This document shows, one piece after another, positions 52,349-61,445 of a stretch of DNA of 64,000 nucleotides. Origin of the DNA: Hahella ganghwensis DSM 17046 (GTDB lineage: Bacteria > Pseudomonadota > Gammaproteobacteria > Pseudomonadales > Oleiphilaceae); NCBI RefSeq assembly GCF_000376785.1, contig NZ_AQXX01000131.1, positions 1 through 64,000 on the forward strand, given 5' to 3'. Within the stretch, counting starts at the first letter, position 1. Every line of letters begins with the position of its first letter. The position numbers were made by a program, and so were the translations under genes. Below the pieces are notes generated by a model. The model had not been told where the DNA came from, ran no database searches, and worked only from the letters and a program-made list of their open reading frames with translations.

Positions 52349-52840
52349 ATGGAAGTAAAGATCCGCATCGCCACCGAACAAGACCTGCCTACAATCGTTG
52401 ATATCTACAACTCTACGGTGGGATCCCGTAAGGTCACAGCAGATATCGAACCCGTCTCAGTTGAAAGTCGCAGAAACTGGTATCACCGACACAGCAAAAA
52501 GCGGCCACTTTTTGTCATGGAACAGGAAAGCAAGGTTATCGGATGGTTAAGCTTCGAGGACTTTTACGGTCGTCCGGCTTATTCGGGGACTGCCGAAATC
52601 AGCATTTACATGCATGAGGACAGTCGGGGGGCCGGCCATGGGGATTGTCTGCTGCGCCATGCAATCAACAGCGCTCTGCAGATTGGTCTCAACAGACTGG
52701 TGGCATTCATATTCGCGCACAACGAACCAAGTATCAGCCTGTTCCAGAAATACGGCTTTGTGAAGTGGGGCGAATTACCGGATGTGGCTGAGATCGATGG
52801 AGAAAAGTACAGCCTGCTGATTCTGGGGCTGGTTCTCTGA
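52349..52840 (+). CDS. GNAT N-acetyltransferase, phosphinothricin-acetyltransferase-like
   Basis: This 163-residue acetyltransferase opens KIRIATEQDLPTIVDIYN. TADIEPVSVESRRNWYHRHS and GWLSFEDFYGRPAYSGTAEI match the PAT/MddA-type subgroup, and the acetyl-CoA loop is SRGAGHGDCLLRHAINSAL. Such enzymes acetylate phosphinothricin, methionine sulfone or related amino acids. The loop motif (RGAGHG) is slightly unusual against the common RGxGxG/A. AGGA precedes the ATG at 52349 closely. It is monocistronic. Confidence 0.87.
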   Translation: MEVKIRIATEQDLPTIVDIYNSTVGSRKVTADIEPVSVESRRNWYHRHSKKRPLFVMEQESKVIGWLSFEDFYGRPAYSGTAEISIYMHEDSRGAGHGDCLLRHAINSALQIGLNRLVAFIFAHNEPSISLFQKYGFVKWGELPDVAEIDGEKYSLLILGLVL

Positions 52841-52866
52841 CCCGCCCCGGAATATCGAAACCCACC

Positions 52867-54003
52867 TTAAAGCGAGCGAGCTACGATCTCTTTCATGATT
52901 TCATTGGTTCCCGCATAGATTCTCTGCACCCTGGAATCCGCCCAGGCCCTAGCGATCGGATATTCCCACATATACCCATAACCGCCATGTAGCTGCACAC
53001 ATTCATCCATTACTTTACATTGCAGGTCCGTTGTCCACTGCTTGAGCATAGCCGCCGTAGGAATATCCAGTTTCTTTTCCATATGCAGCTCCAGACAACG
53101 ATCCAGAAAGCAGCGGCCTGCGGTAATTTCCGCTTTCAGTTCGGCCAGTTTGAACCGGGTGTTCTGGAACGCCATCACCGGTTTGCCGAAGGCCTGTCGC
53201 TCCTTGCAATACCCGATTGTCCAATCCAGGGCCGCCTCGCAACCGGCAATCGCCGAGATTCCCACCAGAAGCCTTTCCTGAGGCAGTTCGTTCATAAGCG
53301 CCGCAAATCCACTGTTTTCCGCCCCCAGCAGGTTCTCTGCGGGTACTTTGATATCCTGAAAAAACAGCTCGGAAGTATCCTGTGCCTTCATCCCCACCTT
53401 TTCCAGGTTTTTCCCTTTGCTGAAACCTTCCCAGGCAGTTTCCACCAGAAACAGACTGGTTCCCTTCGCGCCTTCTTTCGGATCCGTTTTGGCAACCACT
53501 ATCACCAGATCCGCAAGTTGCCCGTTGGTGATGAAGGTCTTCGAACCATTCAGGATATAATGATCTCCCTGCTTGATCGCAGTACTCTTCACCCCCTGCA
53601 AATCCGATCCAGCACCAGGTTCGGTCATAGCAATGGCGCCAACCATTTCTCCCTTGGCCAGCCTTGGCAGATACTTCTCTTTCTGAGCCTCGGAACCATA
53701 ATGCAGGATATAGGGCGCCACAATGTCTGAATGAAGACTGAAGCCAATCCCTGACAGCCCGTATCTTGCAATTTCCTCCGCCACCACAGTGTTAAAGCGG
53801 AAGTCTGTCTCTGCTCCTCCGTATTGCTCAGGCATATCAGGGCACAAAAATCCCATTTCACCAGCTTTGGTCCATAGAGCACGGTCTATCTGTCCGTTCT
53901 TCTCCCATTCACTGTGGTGCGGAACCGCTTCCTGTTCCAGGAATTTTCTGAATGCGTCGCGAAAACCTTCCGTATCCGAATCAAATAATGGCCGTGACAT
54001 CAT
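52867..54003 (-). CDS. Acyl-CoA dehydrogenase, long-chain/isovaleryl type
   Basis: This 378-residue FAD enzyme shows AIAMTEPGAGSDLQGVKSTA, the flavin-binding KTFITNGQLADLVIVVAKT and the C-terminal QLHGGYGYMWEYPIARAWAD and IYAGTNEIMKEIVAR. Where medium-chain enzymes carry the catalytic Glu (IYEGT), this one has Ala, as in LCAD and isovaleryl-CoA dehydrogenase. In those the base comes from an earlier helix, here probably the Glu of NELPQERLLVG. GAGG supports the ATG at 54003; a GTG nine bases upstream and another ATG just after are alternatives. Confidence 0.92.
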   Translation of the reverse strand: MMSRPLFDSDTEGFRDAFRKFLEQEAVPHHSEWEKNGQIDRALWTKAGEMGFLCPDMPEQYGGAETDFRFNTVVAEEIARYGLSGIGFSLHSDIVAPYILHYGSEAQKEKYLPRLAKGEMVGAIAMTEPGAGSDLQGVKSTAIKQGDHYILNGSKTFITNGQLADLVIVVAKTDPKEGAKGTSLFLVETAWEGFSKGKNLEKVGMKAQDTSELFFQDIKVPAENLLGAENSGFAALMNELPQERLLVGISAIAGCEAALDWTIGYCKERQAFGKPVMAFQNTRFKLAELKAEITAGRCFLDRCLELHMEKKLDIPTAAMLKQWTTDLQCKVMDECVQLHGGYGYMWEYPIARAWADSRVQRIYAGTNEIMKEIVARSL

Positions 54004-54184
54004 AAAGTGCACCTCGCTTTTATTATATTGGGCAATACGACTTCTAGTGTCCTCTCAACCTATATTTTAGCCAATGGTGAAAACAGTCATAACGACTGAC
54101 GAAAACAGTCATATACAGGACTTGTGAGATATCGGGACTGGGGTTAACGTATCGGCACTTTCGACCAATAATACGGAATCCTCC

Positions 54185-54691
54185 ATGCCAGAGAATCCAC
54201 ACCAGCCAGGCAATCCAGAAATAAGGGAAGAAATACTTACTCTGATTGACCGGCTAAAATCTCTTCAGATGGCCACACTCAACGCTACAGGCCAGCCTGA
54301 AGCCAGCTACACCCCATTTGTCTATCAATCTTCGTGCTTCTATATTTTCGTCAGCGCACTCGCGCCCCACACGCGCAACCTGATCGAGCGGAAACAGTGC
54401 GGCATCATGCTGATTGAGGATGAAGCCCAGGCCCGAAATCTGTTTGCACGTACCCGTCTGATGATTGACGCCGGAGTGGAATCGGTCCCGGCTGACGCAG
54501 AGGAATATGCTGAGATATTGGAAGTTATGGAGAACAGGCTTGGAAATACTGTTGGAATACTGCGGAGTTTACCGGACTTCAGTCTGCTCCGGCTAGTTTT
54601 CAGATCAGGAAGGTTTGTTAAAGGCTTTGGCGCCGCTTACAGCATCAATGACCCGGAATTCAGGGACATTGTTCAGGTGACAGGAAAATAA
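54185..54691 (+). CDS. HugZ-like pyridoxamine-phosphate-oxidase-fold protein
   Basis: This 168-residue protein has the split-barrel flavin/heme-binding fold: IDRLKSLQMATLNATGQPEA and SYTPFVYQSSCFYIFVSALA, then a helical part, and a late RFVKGFGAAYSI that matches the GFGxA motif of HugZ proteins, which degrade or store heme. No heme-uptake genes are nearby, and the His needed by some HugZ members cannot be confirmed, so a flavin or pyridoxal role remains possible. Confidence 0.82.
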   Translation: MPENPHQPGNPEIREEILTLIDRLKSLQMATLNATGQPEASYTPFVYQSSCFYIFVSALAPHTRNLIERKQCGIMLIEDEAQARNLFARTRLMIDAGVESVPADAEEYAEILEVMENRLGNTVGILRSLPDFSLLRLVFRSGRFVKGFGAAYSINDPEFRDIVQVTGK

Positions 54692-54697
54692 ACGAGT

Positions 54698-54745
54698 CCC
54701 ATTGATAACAAGTCAATACTTTCCAGACACATCGTTATCAATGGG
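54698..54745. terminator. Inverted repeat between convergent genes
   Basis: CCCATTGATAAC at 54698-54709 and GTTATCAATGGG at 54734-54745 are perfect 12-base inverted copies with a 24-base loop. They lie between the HugZ-like gene and the convergent ydbL gene. The loop is long and no T-run follows. Confidence 0.45.
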
Positions 54746-54757
54746 ATCAATCAGGGA

Positions 54758-55114
54758 TTATTTAATTTCTTTCTTCAACACCCAGGTACCGGACGGGGTC
54801 TTAACGTATTCATTCGGACCGGCTTTGTTGATCAGTTTCTTGGCGGCCAACTCCCCAACTTTGTCCACTGCCACACCGTTCTTCTGGCCGATTCGGGCAT
54901 AGGCTTTTGCACGTTTGCCGTTGATATCCGCGACTAATGCATTAACCTCAGGAGATGGCTTCACCGCACCAACATAGCCGTCAGCCTGCTCACCGACCAA
55001 ACCTTTGGCTTTGGCCTCATCCAGTTCCAATGCCAGAGCGCCCCCGGCAAATAACAGGGTCACAACAAGTAACAGGGCTTTAAATTTCATCATGGTTTTC
55101 TCAAATCCGTTCAT
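54758..55114 (-). CDS. ydbL: YdbL family protein (DUF1318)
   Basis: This exported protein of about 118 residues has a signal segment (FKALLLVVTLLFAGGALA). The mature part LELDEAKAKGLVGEQADGYV and KAYARIGQKNGVAVDKVGEL matches YdbL. In Escherichia coli, YdbL works with YdbH and YnbE in phospholipid transport between the membranes, probably as a chaperone for YnbE. Here it is last in the same gene order. AAGG eight bases upstream supports the ATG at 55114. Confidence 0.88.
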   Translation of the reverse strand: MNGFEKTMMKFKALLLVVTLLFAGGALALELDEAKAKGLVGEQADGYVGAVKPSPEVNALVADINGKRAKAYARIGQKNGVAVDKVGELAAKKLINKAGPNEYVKTPSGTWVLKKEIK

Positions 55115-55175
55115 AGCTCTCACCTTCAATTCTCGACCTTAGCCTTCAAATACCAGCTTTCAAAAGTCCCACCGG

Positions 55176-55361
55176 TTAAAAGATCGCGTCTTCTTCATCA
55201 AACAGATCTTCCAGGTCTTTCTCCACTTTCACCTTGACCTCATGCTCGATTTTGACGTTGAGATTTATGGTGATAGGCTTATCAGGAACTGCCACCTCCA
55301 CCCTCGGCGTGCAAGCCGAAAGTAAAAGCAGAATCACGACGCCCGAAAATACTTTTTGCAT
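55176..55361 (-). CDS. ynbE: YnbE family outer-membrane lipoprotein
   Basis: This 61-residue lipoprotein (MQKVFSGVVILLLLSACTPR) has the lipid-bearing Cys near residue 17. The short beta-prone tail ITINLNVKIEHEVKVKVEKD is what extends the YdbH beta structure in the known E. coli pair. The end is acidic (LFDEEDAIF). AGGGA ten bases upstream supports the ATG at 55361. It lies 61 bases before ydbL and about 295 bases after ydbH; nothing else is visible in that spacer. Confidence 0.9.
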   Translation of the reverse strand: MQKVFSGVVILLLLSACTPRVEVAVPDKPITINLNVKIEHEVKVKVEKDLEDLFDEEDAIF

Positions 55362-55656
55362 ATTCAATTAATCCCTGGTTCATCAGCCTGTGCTTGCGGC
55401 TGCATTTCTAGACTGCCAGCATTTGCTCTGACGACTGACTGTTTTTCTAAAACTTCTCTTTAACAAATACTAGCTTTCAAAAACTAGCCTGTTTAGAAAA
55501 AGGTGTCGATTCGACCGACCCTTATAATTTTCCATGCCCTTATACCATAGCTCATCTGTATGAATACAAGCTGAATCGGCCTTTCTGCCCAAATTACATG
55601 GAGCATACAGACGCAGCCTGAAGAGAGCCTGTTTCTAAGGAATTCAACGTAACAGA

Positions 55657-58317
55657 CTATTGCATGTAACGTTCTTCCAGTCTCTTTATCAAGTCATCAG
55701 GAATTTCCAGACTCCTCAACAGAGAAATAATATTACTTTCAACGTTCAGGTTGTAGTTGACTGGCGTACCATTGCGAAAATCAGGATTAGATCCCTTCAT
55801 GGCCACTCCCAGCATTAACTTGCCTTCTGGTGCATAGTCCACACTGCTGGTCAGCGATTGATAGTGAAAGTTTTGCAACGCATCCACAGCGAACATCACA
55901 GCCTGGTTTTCTCCAGCCATCTGACGCCACTGGGGAACATCCAGTAACTTGACAGTCCCCGGCGCCTGAGCAGCCACCTGACCGCCACTAATAGAGAACT
56001 GCCCCTGATGAATGTTGATAGGCAGAAAACCGGCAATTTTACCGGTGGCCTGGACATTTTCATTCTCAACCGCCACAAGTTGTCCCAGATCCAGATCCTT
56101 CAGCTGAATCGGCAAGAAGGTCGTCAGAGGGCAATCAATGGGCGCTTCTTTCAGTAACGTCAGACTCCCACCGAAAGTCTCCAGCCCTGCTGACATCAAC
56201 TGCAGATCACAATGCAGTCCTTCTGCCCAGCGGATACTTCCCTTGAGATTCGACGATAGATTGATCAGTGGAACCGAAGCCAATGCATTATCGGCAGAAA
56301 GCTCCAGAGGCGAAACGAATCGCAGATCATTTTCAGTGAACTGAACATCGGCACGGGCGGCGATATTTCTCACATAGCGGGGATCCATCTCAACTCCCCA
56401 TTTCTCCAATTGCCCCTGGGTTCGCCCTTGAATCATAGGAGACCGCTGCAGATCGATATTGATAAAACTGACATGATTCAGGCTTCCCGGACTGACTTTC
56501 AGCTCTTTTTTCCATGCAGGAACCCAGGATTGAATCCAGGCCAGATTTTTGAATGTGCCATCTCCCTGGAGTGACAACCAGCCTTTCTGTTGTGCCAGAT
56601 CGTAATTCGCCTCAATCGTCTGTCGCAGCCCCAGACTATTCAATGTGCCCCGTCCCAATATCACTTTCCCTGGCTGGACATTGAGAGGTGCCTCAAGTTT
56701 CAAAGGAAGAGATTGCTGTTTGTGGGTTAGAGAAGCATCCAGTGTCACATCGCTGCTCAGATTCATCCCACCGGAATCTGCCAAATTGATGGAGAATTTC
56801 TTCAGCGACAGGGTCCCATCGGACCGCAGAGGCGAACGATTAGGATGATCATCTGATAGCGGAAATTCCCAGGCTCCCCAGTTGAAGGTTACAGGCCCTA
56901 CTCCAGATACCTGTGTATCGGAGATGTGATCCAGGCGAACCTTGCCGCTTATACTGGCCGTTTTCGGAAACCGCGCCAGAGGCCGACTCTCGGACTGAGT
57001 AATCGCCAGTTCAAGCTGCAAAAAGCTTTCGCCCTCCGATAGTTTCACAGTCGCATCCGCTTCTGCAGCCAACGTGCCCCGATTTCCCAGCGAAGAAAGC
57101 TTCAGTGGTAGCGTCTGCCAACATTCTTCAGAAACAGGTAAATCACAGTCGAATCCTCTGTTTAGGGCCAGCTGCCATCGTTTCGCGATAGACTCAGCAG
57201 GCAGAAAATTCGCCCCTTGCTGAATAACTTGCAGCCATTCCTGAAGAGAGCCTGGGGCTAGTTGCACATTCAGCGTCGGAGGCGAAAGCTTAAAGTGTTC
57301 GGGGGCACGCGTACCATTCAAGATCACCTTTTGTTCTCCCTCTATTGTCATCTGCGGCTCAACGATTTTGCCCAGAACGTTATTTTCAACCTCCAGCGTC
57401 CATGGTGCGGAAAAGAGAACATCCGGCAGGGTCAACCTGAAAGAACCTTTTGCCAGGAGTGTCTCAAAGTGCCGCTTAAGAGGGACATCAGGCATGGTGA
57501 ATATGGCAACTGTCGGGATGTCGATAAAATGGGCTCCCTGAAATTCCCAGAGACCACGATCCGACAGCTTCCCTTCCAGCGATACCTCTGCATTGGAAAA
57601 GCTGGCAGCTACCTGCATTTGACCGGGAAAGGTCCAGCTCATATCGGTTTCTATGAGTTGACCCAGATAATCGGTTTTGACAGTCAGCGCCAACTCCTGT
57701 GGTTTACGCTTCAATTCCATGCTTACGGGAGCATCCCATAACTTTGACCTGGAGGAAGATCCACCAGGGGACAGCTTATCCGGGGACTTTTCATCAAAGA
57801 GTTTTGTGCCTTCTTCATTCACACTGAACAACTCCATGGAATCGACTGACACAGAAAGAAATGGAATACGTTGATGCAGGGTTTGCAACAAGGCTGAAAC
57901 GGCCACAAAGGACTTTGACTCTGACGAGTCGGAGGTCTTTACCAAGACTTCAAGATGCTGGATACTGGCAGAAAGTGATTGTTCCACGTTCTGGCAACAT
58001 TTCCAGCCCAATACCATATCGGAAACCTGAAAGGCATTACCCTCGACCTCCAGTTGAAGATCACTAATGAGCCACCCTCCCCAACCGGGACGTCCCATAT
58101 CCAGACGACGAATCTGAACCCCGGCCCGGTCAGCCAGTTCCTCCGCCAGAGGAGGTATCCATTGAGGCGCGCTCCACCAACTGGCGAGCAATGCCAGGAC
58201 GATTCCCAGCAAGGTCCCCAGAATCAGGACATTTCGGATTCTGCTTCTACCGGAGGGGCTGCTTTTCGTCGTCGAGGCCCCTTCTATGGTCACAGTATTG
58301 TCTGGGCTATCACTCAC
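55657..58317 (-). CDS. ydbH: YdbH family AsmA-like intermembrane lipid transport protein
   Basis: This 886-residue protein is anchored by one N-terminal membrane helix (NVLILGTLLGIVLALLASWW). The remainder is a long run of beta-strand repeats of the AsmA-like bridge type, ending in the conserved region with VPLINLSSNLKGSIRWAEGL and PINIHQGQFSISGGQVAAQA. E. coli YdbH spans the periplasm and moves phospholipids with YnbE. The start is a GTG at 58317 overlapping the preceding DUF815 stop (GTGA), so the two are translationally coupled. The membrane anchor sits about 28 residues in, after a Ser/Thr-rich tail. Confidence 0.9.
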   Translation of the reverse strand: MSDSPDNTVTIEGASTTKSSPSGRSRIRNVLILGTLLGIVLALLASWWSAPQWIPPLAEELADRAGVQIRRLDMGRPGWGGWLISDLQLEVEGNAFQVSDMVLGWKCCQNVEQSLSASIQHLEVLVKTSDSSESKSFVAVSALLQTLHQRIPFLSVSVDSMELFSVNEEGTKLFDEKSPDKLSPGGSSSRSKLWDAPVSMELKRKPQELALTVKTDYLGQLIETDMSWTFPGQMQVAASFSNAEVSLEGKLSDRGLWEFQGAHFIDIPTVAIFTMPDVPLKRHFETLLAKGSFRLTLPDVLFSAPWTLEVENNVLGKIVEPQMTIEGEQKVILNGTRAPEHFKLSPPTLNVQLAPGSLQEWLQVIQQGANFLPAESIAKRWQLALNRGFDCDLPVSEECWQTLPLKLSSLGNRGTLAAEADATVKLSEGESFLQLELAITQSESRPLARFPKTASISGKVRLDHISDTQVSGVGPVTFNWGAWEFPLSDDHPNRSPLRSDGTLSLKKFSINLADSGGMNLSSDVTLDASLTHKQQSLPLKLEAPLNVQPGKVILGRGTLNSLGLRQTIEANYDLAQQKGWLSLQGDGTFKNLAWIQSWVPAWKKELKVSPGSLNHVSFINIDLQRSPMIQGRTQGQLEKWGVEMDPRYVRNIAARADVQFTENDLRFVSPLELSADNALASVPLINLSSNLKGSIRWAEGLHCDLQLMSAGLETFGGSLTLLKEAPIDCPLTTFLPIQLKDLDLGQLVAVENENVQATGKIAGFLPINIHQGQFSISGGQVAAQAPGTVKLLDVPQWRQMAGENQAVMFAVDALQNFHYQSLTSSVDYAPEGKLMLGVAMKGSNPDFRNGTPVNYNLNVESNIISLLRSLEIPDDLIKRLEERYMQ

Positions 58318-59075
58318 TTTTCAACGCTGTTTTTGTAAAACTGGAAAGCGGCTCGTCCACTGCGTCCGCCACGTTGCAACGCAAACTGGATAGCATGACG
58401 ATGCAGCTCTTTGCGATCGCCCTCATAATCCTGAAAGTAGTGATCGATTATTTCCAGATATCGATCCTGATTGAACGGATAAAACGAAATCCACAAACCG
58501 AACCGGTCTGACAGGGAAATTTTTTCTTCAATGGCCTCGCCGTGGTGAATCTCGGTATCCACCACCTGCGATGTCAGATTCTCCGACATGTACTCCGGCA
58601 TCAGGTGGCGCCGGTTTGAGGTCGCGTAAATCAAGACGTTCTCAGGAGGTGATTCGATTGAGCCTTCGAGAACACTCTTCAGAGCTTTATAGGTCTTTTC
58701 GCCCGCTTCAAAAGACAGGTCATCACAATACACAATGAAGCGCTGAGGTTGATCGCGGACCTCGTCTACAATCTCAGGCAGGTAAACCAGATCATCCTTA
58801 TCCACTTCCACAATACGCAGGCCCTGATCAAAATATTCATTCAACAGCGCTTTGATCATGGATGACTTACCGGTGCCGCGAGAACCCCATAAGAGAACAT
58901 TGTTGGCGGGGAGGCCAGCAATAAATTTTTCCGTATTACGTACCAGGGTTTGCTTCTGATCATCGATCCCCAGGAGTTGATCCAGGCGAATGGGGTCTAT
59001 GGTTCTGACGGCCCGCAGGGAGCCTTTCAATTGTCGCCAGATAGCCGCAGGCGTGTTCTTCCACTCAATACTCAT
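58314..59075 (-). CDS. DUF815 AAA-type ATPase
   Basis: This ATPase of about 253 residues has VLLWGSRGTGKSSMIKALLN (Walker A) near 65, FIVYCDDLSFEAGEKTYKAL (Walker B) near 118, and NVLIYATSNRRHLMPEYMSE, the patterns of DUF815 proteins, whose job is unknown. HHGEAIEEKISLSDRFGLWI and GGRSGRAAFQFYK continue the family pattern. Two ATGs six bases apart are possible; GGA spacing favours 59075. It overlaps ydbH by four bases and follows ubiX by 49, so it is made with the lipid-transport protein. Confidence 0.88.
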   Translation of the reverse strand: MSIEWKNTPAAIWRQLKGSLRAVRTIDPIRLDQLLGIDDQKQTLVRNTEKFIAGLPANNVLLWGSRGTGKSSMIKALLNEYFDQGLRIVEVDKDDLVYLPEIVDEVRDQPQRFIVYCDDLSFEAGEKTYKALKSVLEGSIESPPENVLIYATSNRRHLMPEYMSENLTSQVVDTEIHHGEAIEEKISLSDRFGLWISFYPFNQDRYLEIIDHYFQDYEGDRKELHRHAIQFALQRGGRSGRAAFQFYKNSVEK

Positions 59076-59124
59076 CGTCATTCCAACATTATGTGTCTGT
59101 TTGCATGCCTACCCCCGAAGCCTG

Positions 59125-59775
59125 TCAGTCCGGTGTCGAACCTTCGCGGCCCCATCTTGGCATCAGTGATTGTTCAACCCCCAGATGGCTGAGAATCCTT
59201 GCTACGATAAAATCCACCATATCATTGACCGACTGAGGCTTATGATAAAACCCTGGTGCTGCCGGTAAAATCACGACTCCCATGCGGGAAAGTTTCAGCA
59301 TGTTTTCAAGATGGATAGTGGAAAAGGGCGCTTCCCTGGGCACCAGAATCAGTTTTTTCTGCTCCTTCAAAACCACATCCGCTGCCCGTTCGATCAGGTT
59401 ATTACTCGCGCCAGTGGCAATGGCCGACAATGTCCCGGTGCTGCATGGACAAACCACCATGTGTTCCGGCGAACCGGAACCGGACGCCACGGGCGCCATC
59501 CAGTCTTCACGTCCAAAGACCCGGATCTGATCAGGTGCTGCATTCAGGTTTTCAGATAACACCTGCTGCAACTTTGCCGCCTGCGCCGGGAGTTTCATGT
59601 CCGCTTCAGTTACCGCCACCACGTGAGCTGCTTTGGATACCATGACAAACACCTGATAGCCGGCGGCAACGAGCACTTCCAGTAAACGGTAGCCGTATTG
59701 AAAACCGGAGGCGCCGGTAACGGCAACAGTAAAGGTTCCCTTGAATGGTGTCCCAGGCAGTTGTGCGCCGGACAT
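59125..59775 (-). CDS. ubiX: Flavin prenyltransferase
   Basis: This 216-residue enzyme makes prenylated FMN, the cofactor of the decarboxylase UbiD in ubiquinone synthesis. [19 protein letters not shown] starts the Rossmann fold, [20 protein letters not shown] and [20 protein letters not shown] carry the FMN- and prenyl-binding residues, and [20 protein letters not shown] ends the core. It begins at an ATG overlapping the stop of mpl by one base (TGATG), so it is co-translated with it. Confidence 0.95.
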   Translation of the reverse strand: MSGAQLPGTPFKGTFTVAVTGASGFQYGYRLLEVLVAAGYQVFVMVSKAAHVVAVTEADMKLPAQAAKLQQVLSENLNAAPDQIRVFGREDWMAPVASGSGSPEHMVVCPCSTGTLSAIATGASNNLIERAADVVLKEQKKLILVPREAPFSTIHLENMLKLSRMGVVILPAAPGFYHKPQSVNDMVDFIVARILSHLGVEQSLMPRWGREGSTPD

Positions 59776-61145
59776 CAGGAAACCTCCAGTGTCAGGTCCA
59801 GATACTTCTTCAGCCTTCCCGGCAATCCCTGAAATCCGCCATTACTCATCAACACAACATGTGCTGGACCATTCACCGTCTTCAGTAAGCTTTCGATGCT
59901 GTCCACATCATGCAGGACCTGATGCTTGGCTCCGGCATTCGCTACCGCCTGATCCAACCAGTCATAATGGTCAAAATTGGCCCAGATAACCTGATCCGCC
60001 AACTCGGCAGAGGCCAATAAGGTGTCTTTGTGCACACCCATCTTCATGGTATTTGAGCGAGGCTCAATGACAGCCCAGACCGGCGTATTACCGACCCGGT
60101 TCCGCAATCCCTCCAAGGTGGTCTTGATGGCTGTCGGGTGGTGGGCAAAATCATCATAAGCCACAACCCCATCAGATTCGCCCAGTTTTTCCAGGCGTCG
60201 CTTAACGCCAGGAAACTCATTGAGAGCCTGAATGCCGTTCTGGGGTTTTACACCTATATGGCGAGCCGCCAACAATGCCGCCAGGGCATTCTGGACGTTA
60301 TGGAGTCCACTCATTCCCCACGCCACCGTCCCGACTTTTTCGCCTTTCAACAACACTTCAAACCGGCTGCCGTCAGGTTCCAAACAGTTAGCAGATAAAT
60401 CCGCCGAGGGATCATCGAGGGCATAGATGACCCGTGGACTCCACAAGCCCCGCGCCAATGTTTCTTCTATCGCTTCCACATCGCCGGGTGAAATCACCAC
60501 CCCCTGACTCGGAACCGTCCTGACCACATGATGAAACTGCGTCTGGATCGCTTTCAGGTCATCAAAGATATCAGCGTGGTCATATTCAAGGTTGTTGATG
60601 ATCAGGGTACGCGGGCGGTAGTGAACAAACTTGGATCGCTTGTCAAAAAACGCGCTGTCATATTCATCCGCCTCGATGACGAAGAATGAGGTATCCCCCA
60701 ATCTGGCAGAAACGCCGAATCCAAGAGGAACACCGCCGATCAGAAAGCCGGGAGCCAGCCCGCATTGATCCAGAATCCAGGCCAGCATGGAGGTCGTTGT
60801 CGTCTTACCATGGGTTCCCGCCACAGCCAGCACCCATCGCTCCTGCAGGACATGCTCGGACAGCCACTGCGGGCCACTGGTATAGGGAATGCCTTTGTTC
60901 AGAACATATTCCACCAATGGATTTCCCCGACTCATGGCATTGCCGATAATCACCATGTCCGGCATCGGGTCCAGATGGGAAGGTTCGAATCCTTCGCGCA
61001 ACTCTATTCCCTGGGACATCAACTGTGTGCTCATGGGCGGGTAAACGTGCTGGTCGGAACCGGTGACCCGATACCCCAGCTCCTTGGCCAGGAGAGCCAG
61101 ACTCCCCATAAATGTTCCGCAAATACCTAAAATGTGAATATGCAT
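59775..61145 (-). CDS. mpl: UDP-N-acetylmuramate:L-Ala-gamma-D-Glu-meso-DAP ligase
   Basis: This 456-residue cell-wall recycling ligase reattaches the tripeptide to UDP-MurNAc. The N-terminus is [20 protein letters not shown]; the ATP loop is [58 protein letters not shown] and [18 protein letters not shown] are typical of Mpl. Length agrees with E. coli (457). The frame runs on 90 bases upstream, across a tandem repeat, but the ATG at 61145 gives the conserved start. The ribosome-binding site (AAAGAA) is weak. It leads the ubiX/DUF815/ydbH run. Confidence 0.95.
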   Translation of the reverse strand: MHIHILGICGTFMGSLALLAKELGYRVTGSDQHVYPPMSTQLMSQGIELREGFEPSHLDPMPDMVIIGNAMSRGNPLVEYVLNKGIPYTSGPQWLSEHVLQERWVLAVAGTHGKTTTTSMLAWILDQCGLAPGFLIGGVPLGFGVSARLGDTSFFVIEADEYDSAFFDKRSKFVHYRPRTLIINNLEYDHADIFDDLKAIQTQFHHVVRTVPSQGVVISPGDVEAIEETLARGLWSPRVIYALDDPSADLSANCLEPDGSRFEVLLKGEKVGTVAWGMSGLHNVQNALAALLAARHIGVKPQNGIQALNEFPGVKRRLEKLGESDGVVAYDDFAHHPTAIKTTLEGLRNRVGNTPVWAVIEPRSNTMKMGVHKDTLLASAELADQVIWANFDHYDWLDQAVANAGAKHQVLHDVDSIESLLKTVNGPAHVVLMSNGGFQGLPGRLKKYLDLTLEVS

Positions 61146-61148
61146 GAT

Positions 61149-61195
61149 GATTTCTTTACACTGATACCTGACGATTTCTTTAAATTGGCACCTGA
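61149..61195 (-). repeat. Imperfect tandem repeat just upstream of mpl
   Basis: Two 23-base units at 61149-61171 and 61173-61195, 24 bases apart, share GATTTCTTTA at one end and ACCTGA at the other. On the minus strand they carry AAAGAAATC, so the mpl ribosome-binding region is duplicated. The mpl frame is open through both units. Confidence 0.7.
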
Positions 61196-61445
61196 ACTCA
61201 GATTCTTTGGCGCAATACCTGACCCAAATGTACACGTAAAGAACACATTATTACTGAGGGGCTTGGTTCATGCCAGCCGGAAGCTGAGAAAATCAAACAG
61301 TTGCATCCTAATCTTGTAGAGCAATGATAAGTCGCATCTCTATCGTCGATAAATTGCGCGATTCCCGACATGAAAAGGCCGACATTTTCGCGTATGATGC
61401 GCCCGCAAATCGTACTGAGCCAGAAACACGAGAGGCCCCAGCCAA

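Noticed and set aside
53020-53730. 236-codon plus-strand frame inside the acyl-CoA dehydrogenase gene
   Set aside because: Antisense shadow of a well-conserved gene, with no recognisable domain and no ribosome-binding site.
52867-54003. Acyl-CoA dehydrogenase inactivated by loss of catalytic Glu (IYAGT instead of IYEGT)
   Set aside because: LCAD and isovaleryl-type enzymes naturally lack Glu there and use one from an earlier helix, which appears present here.
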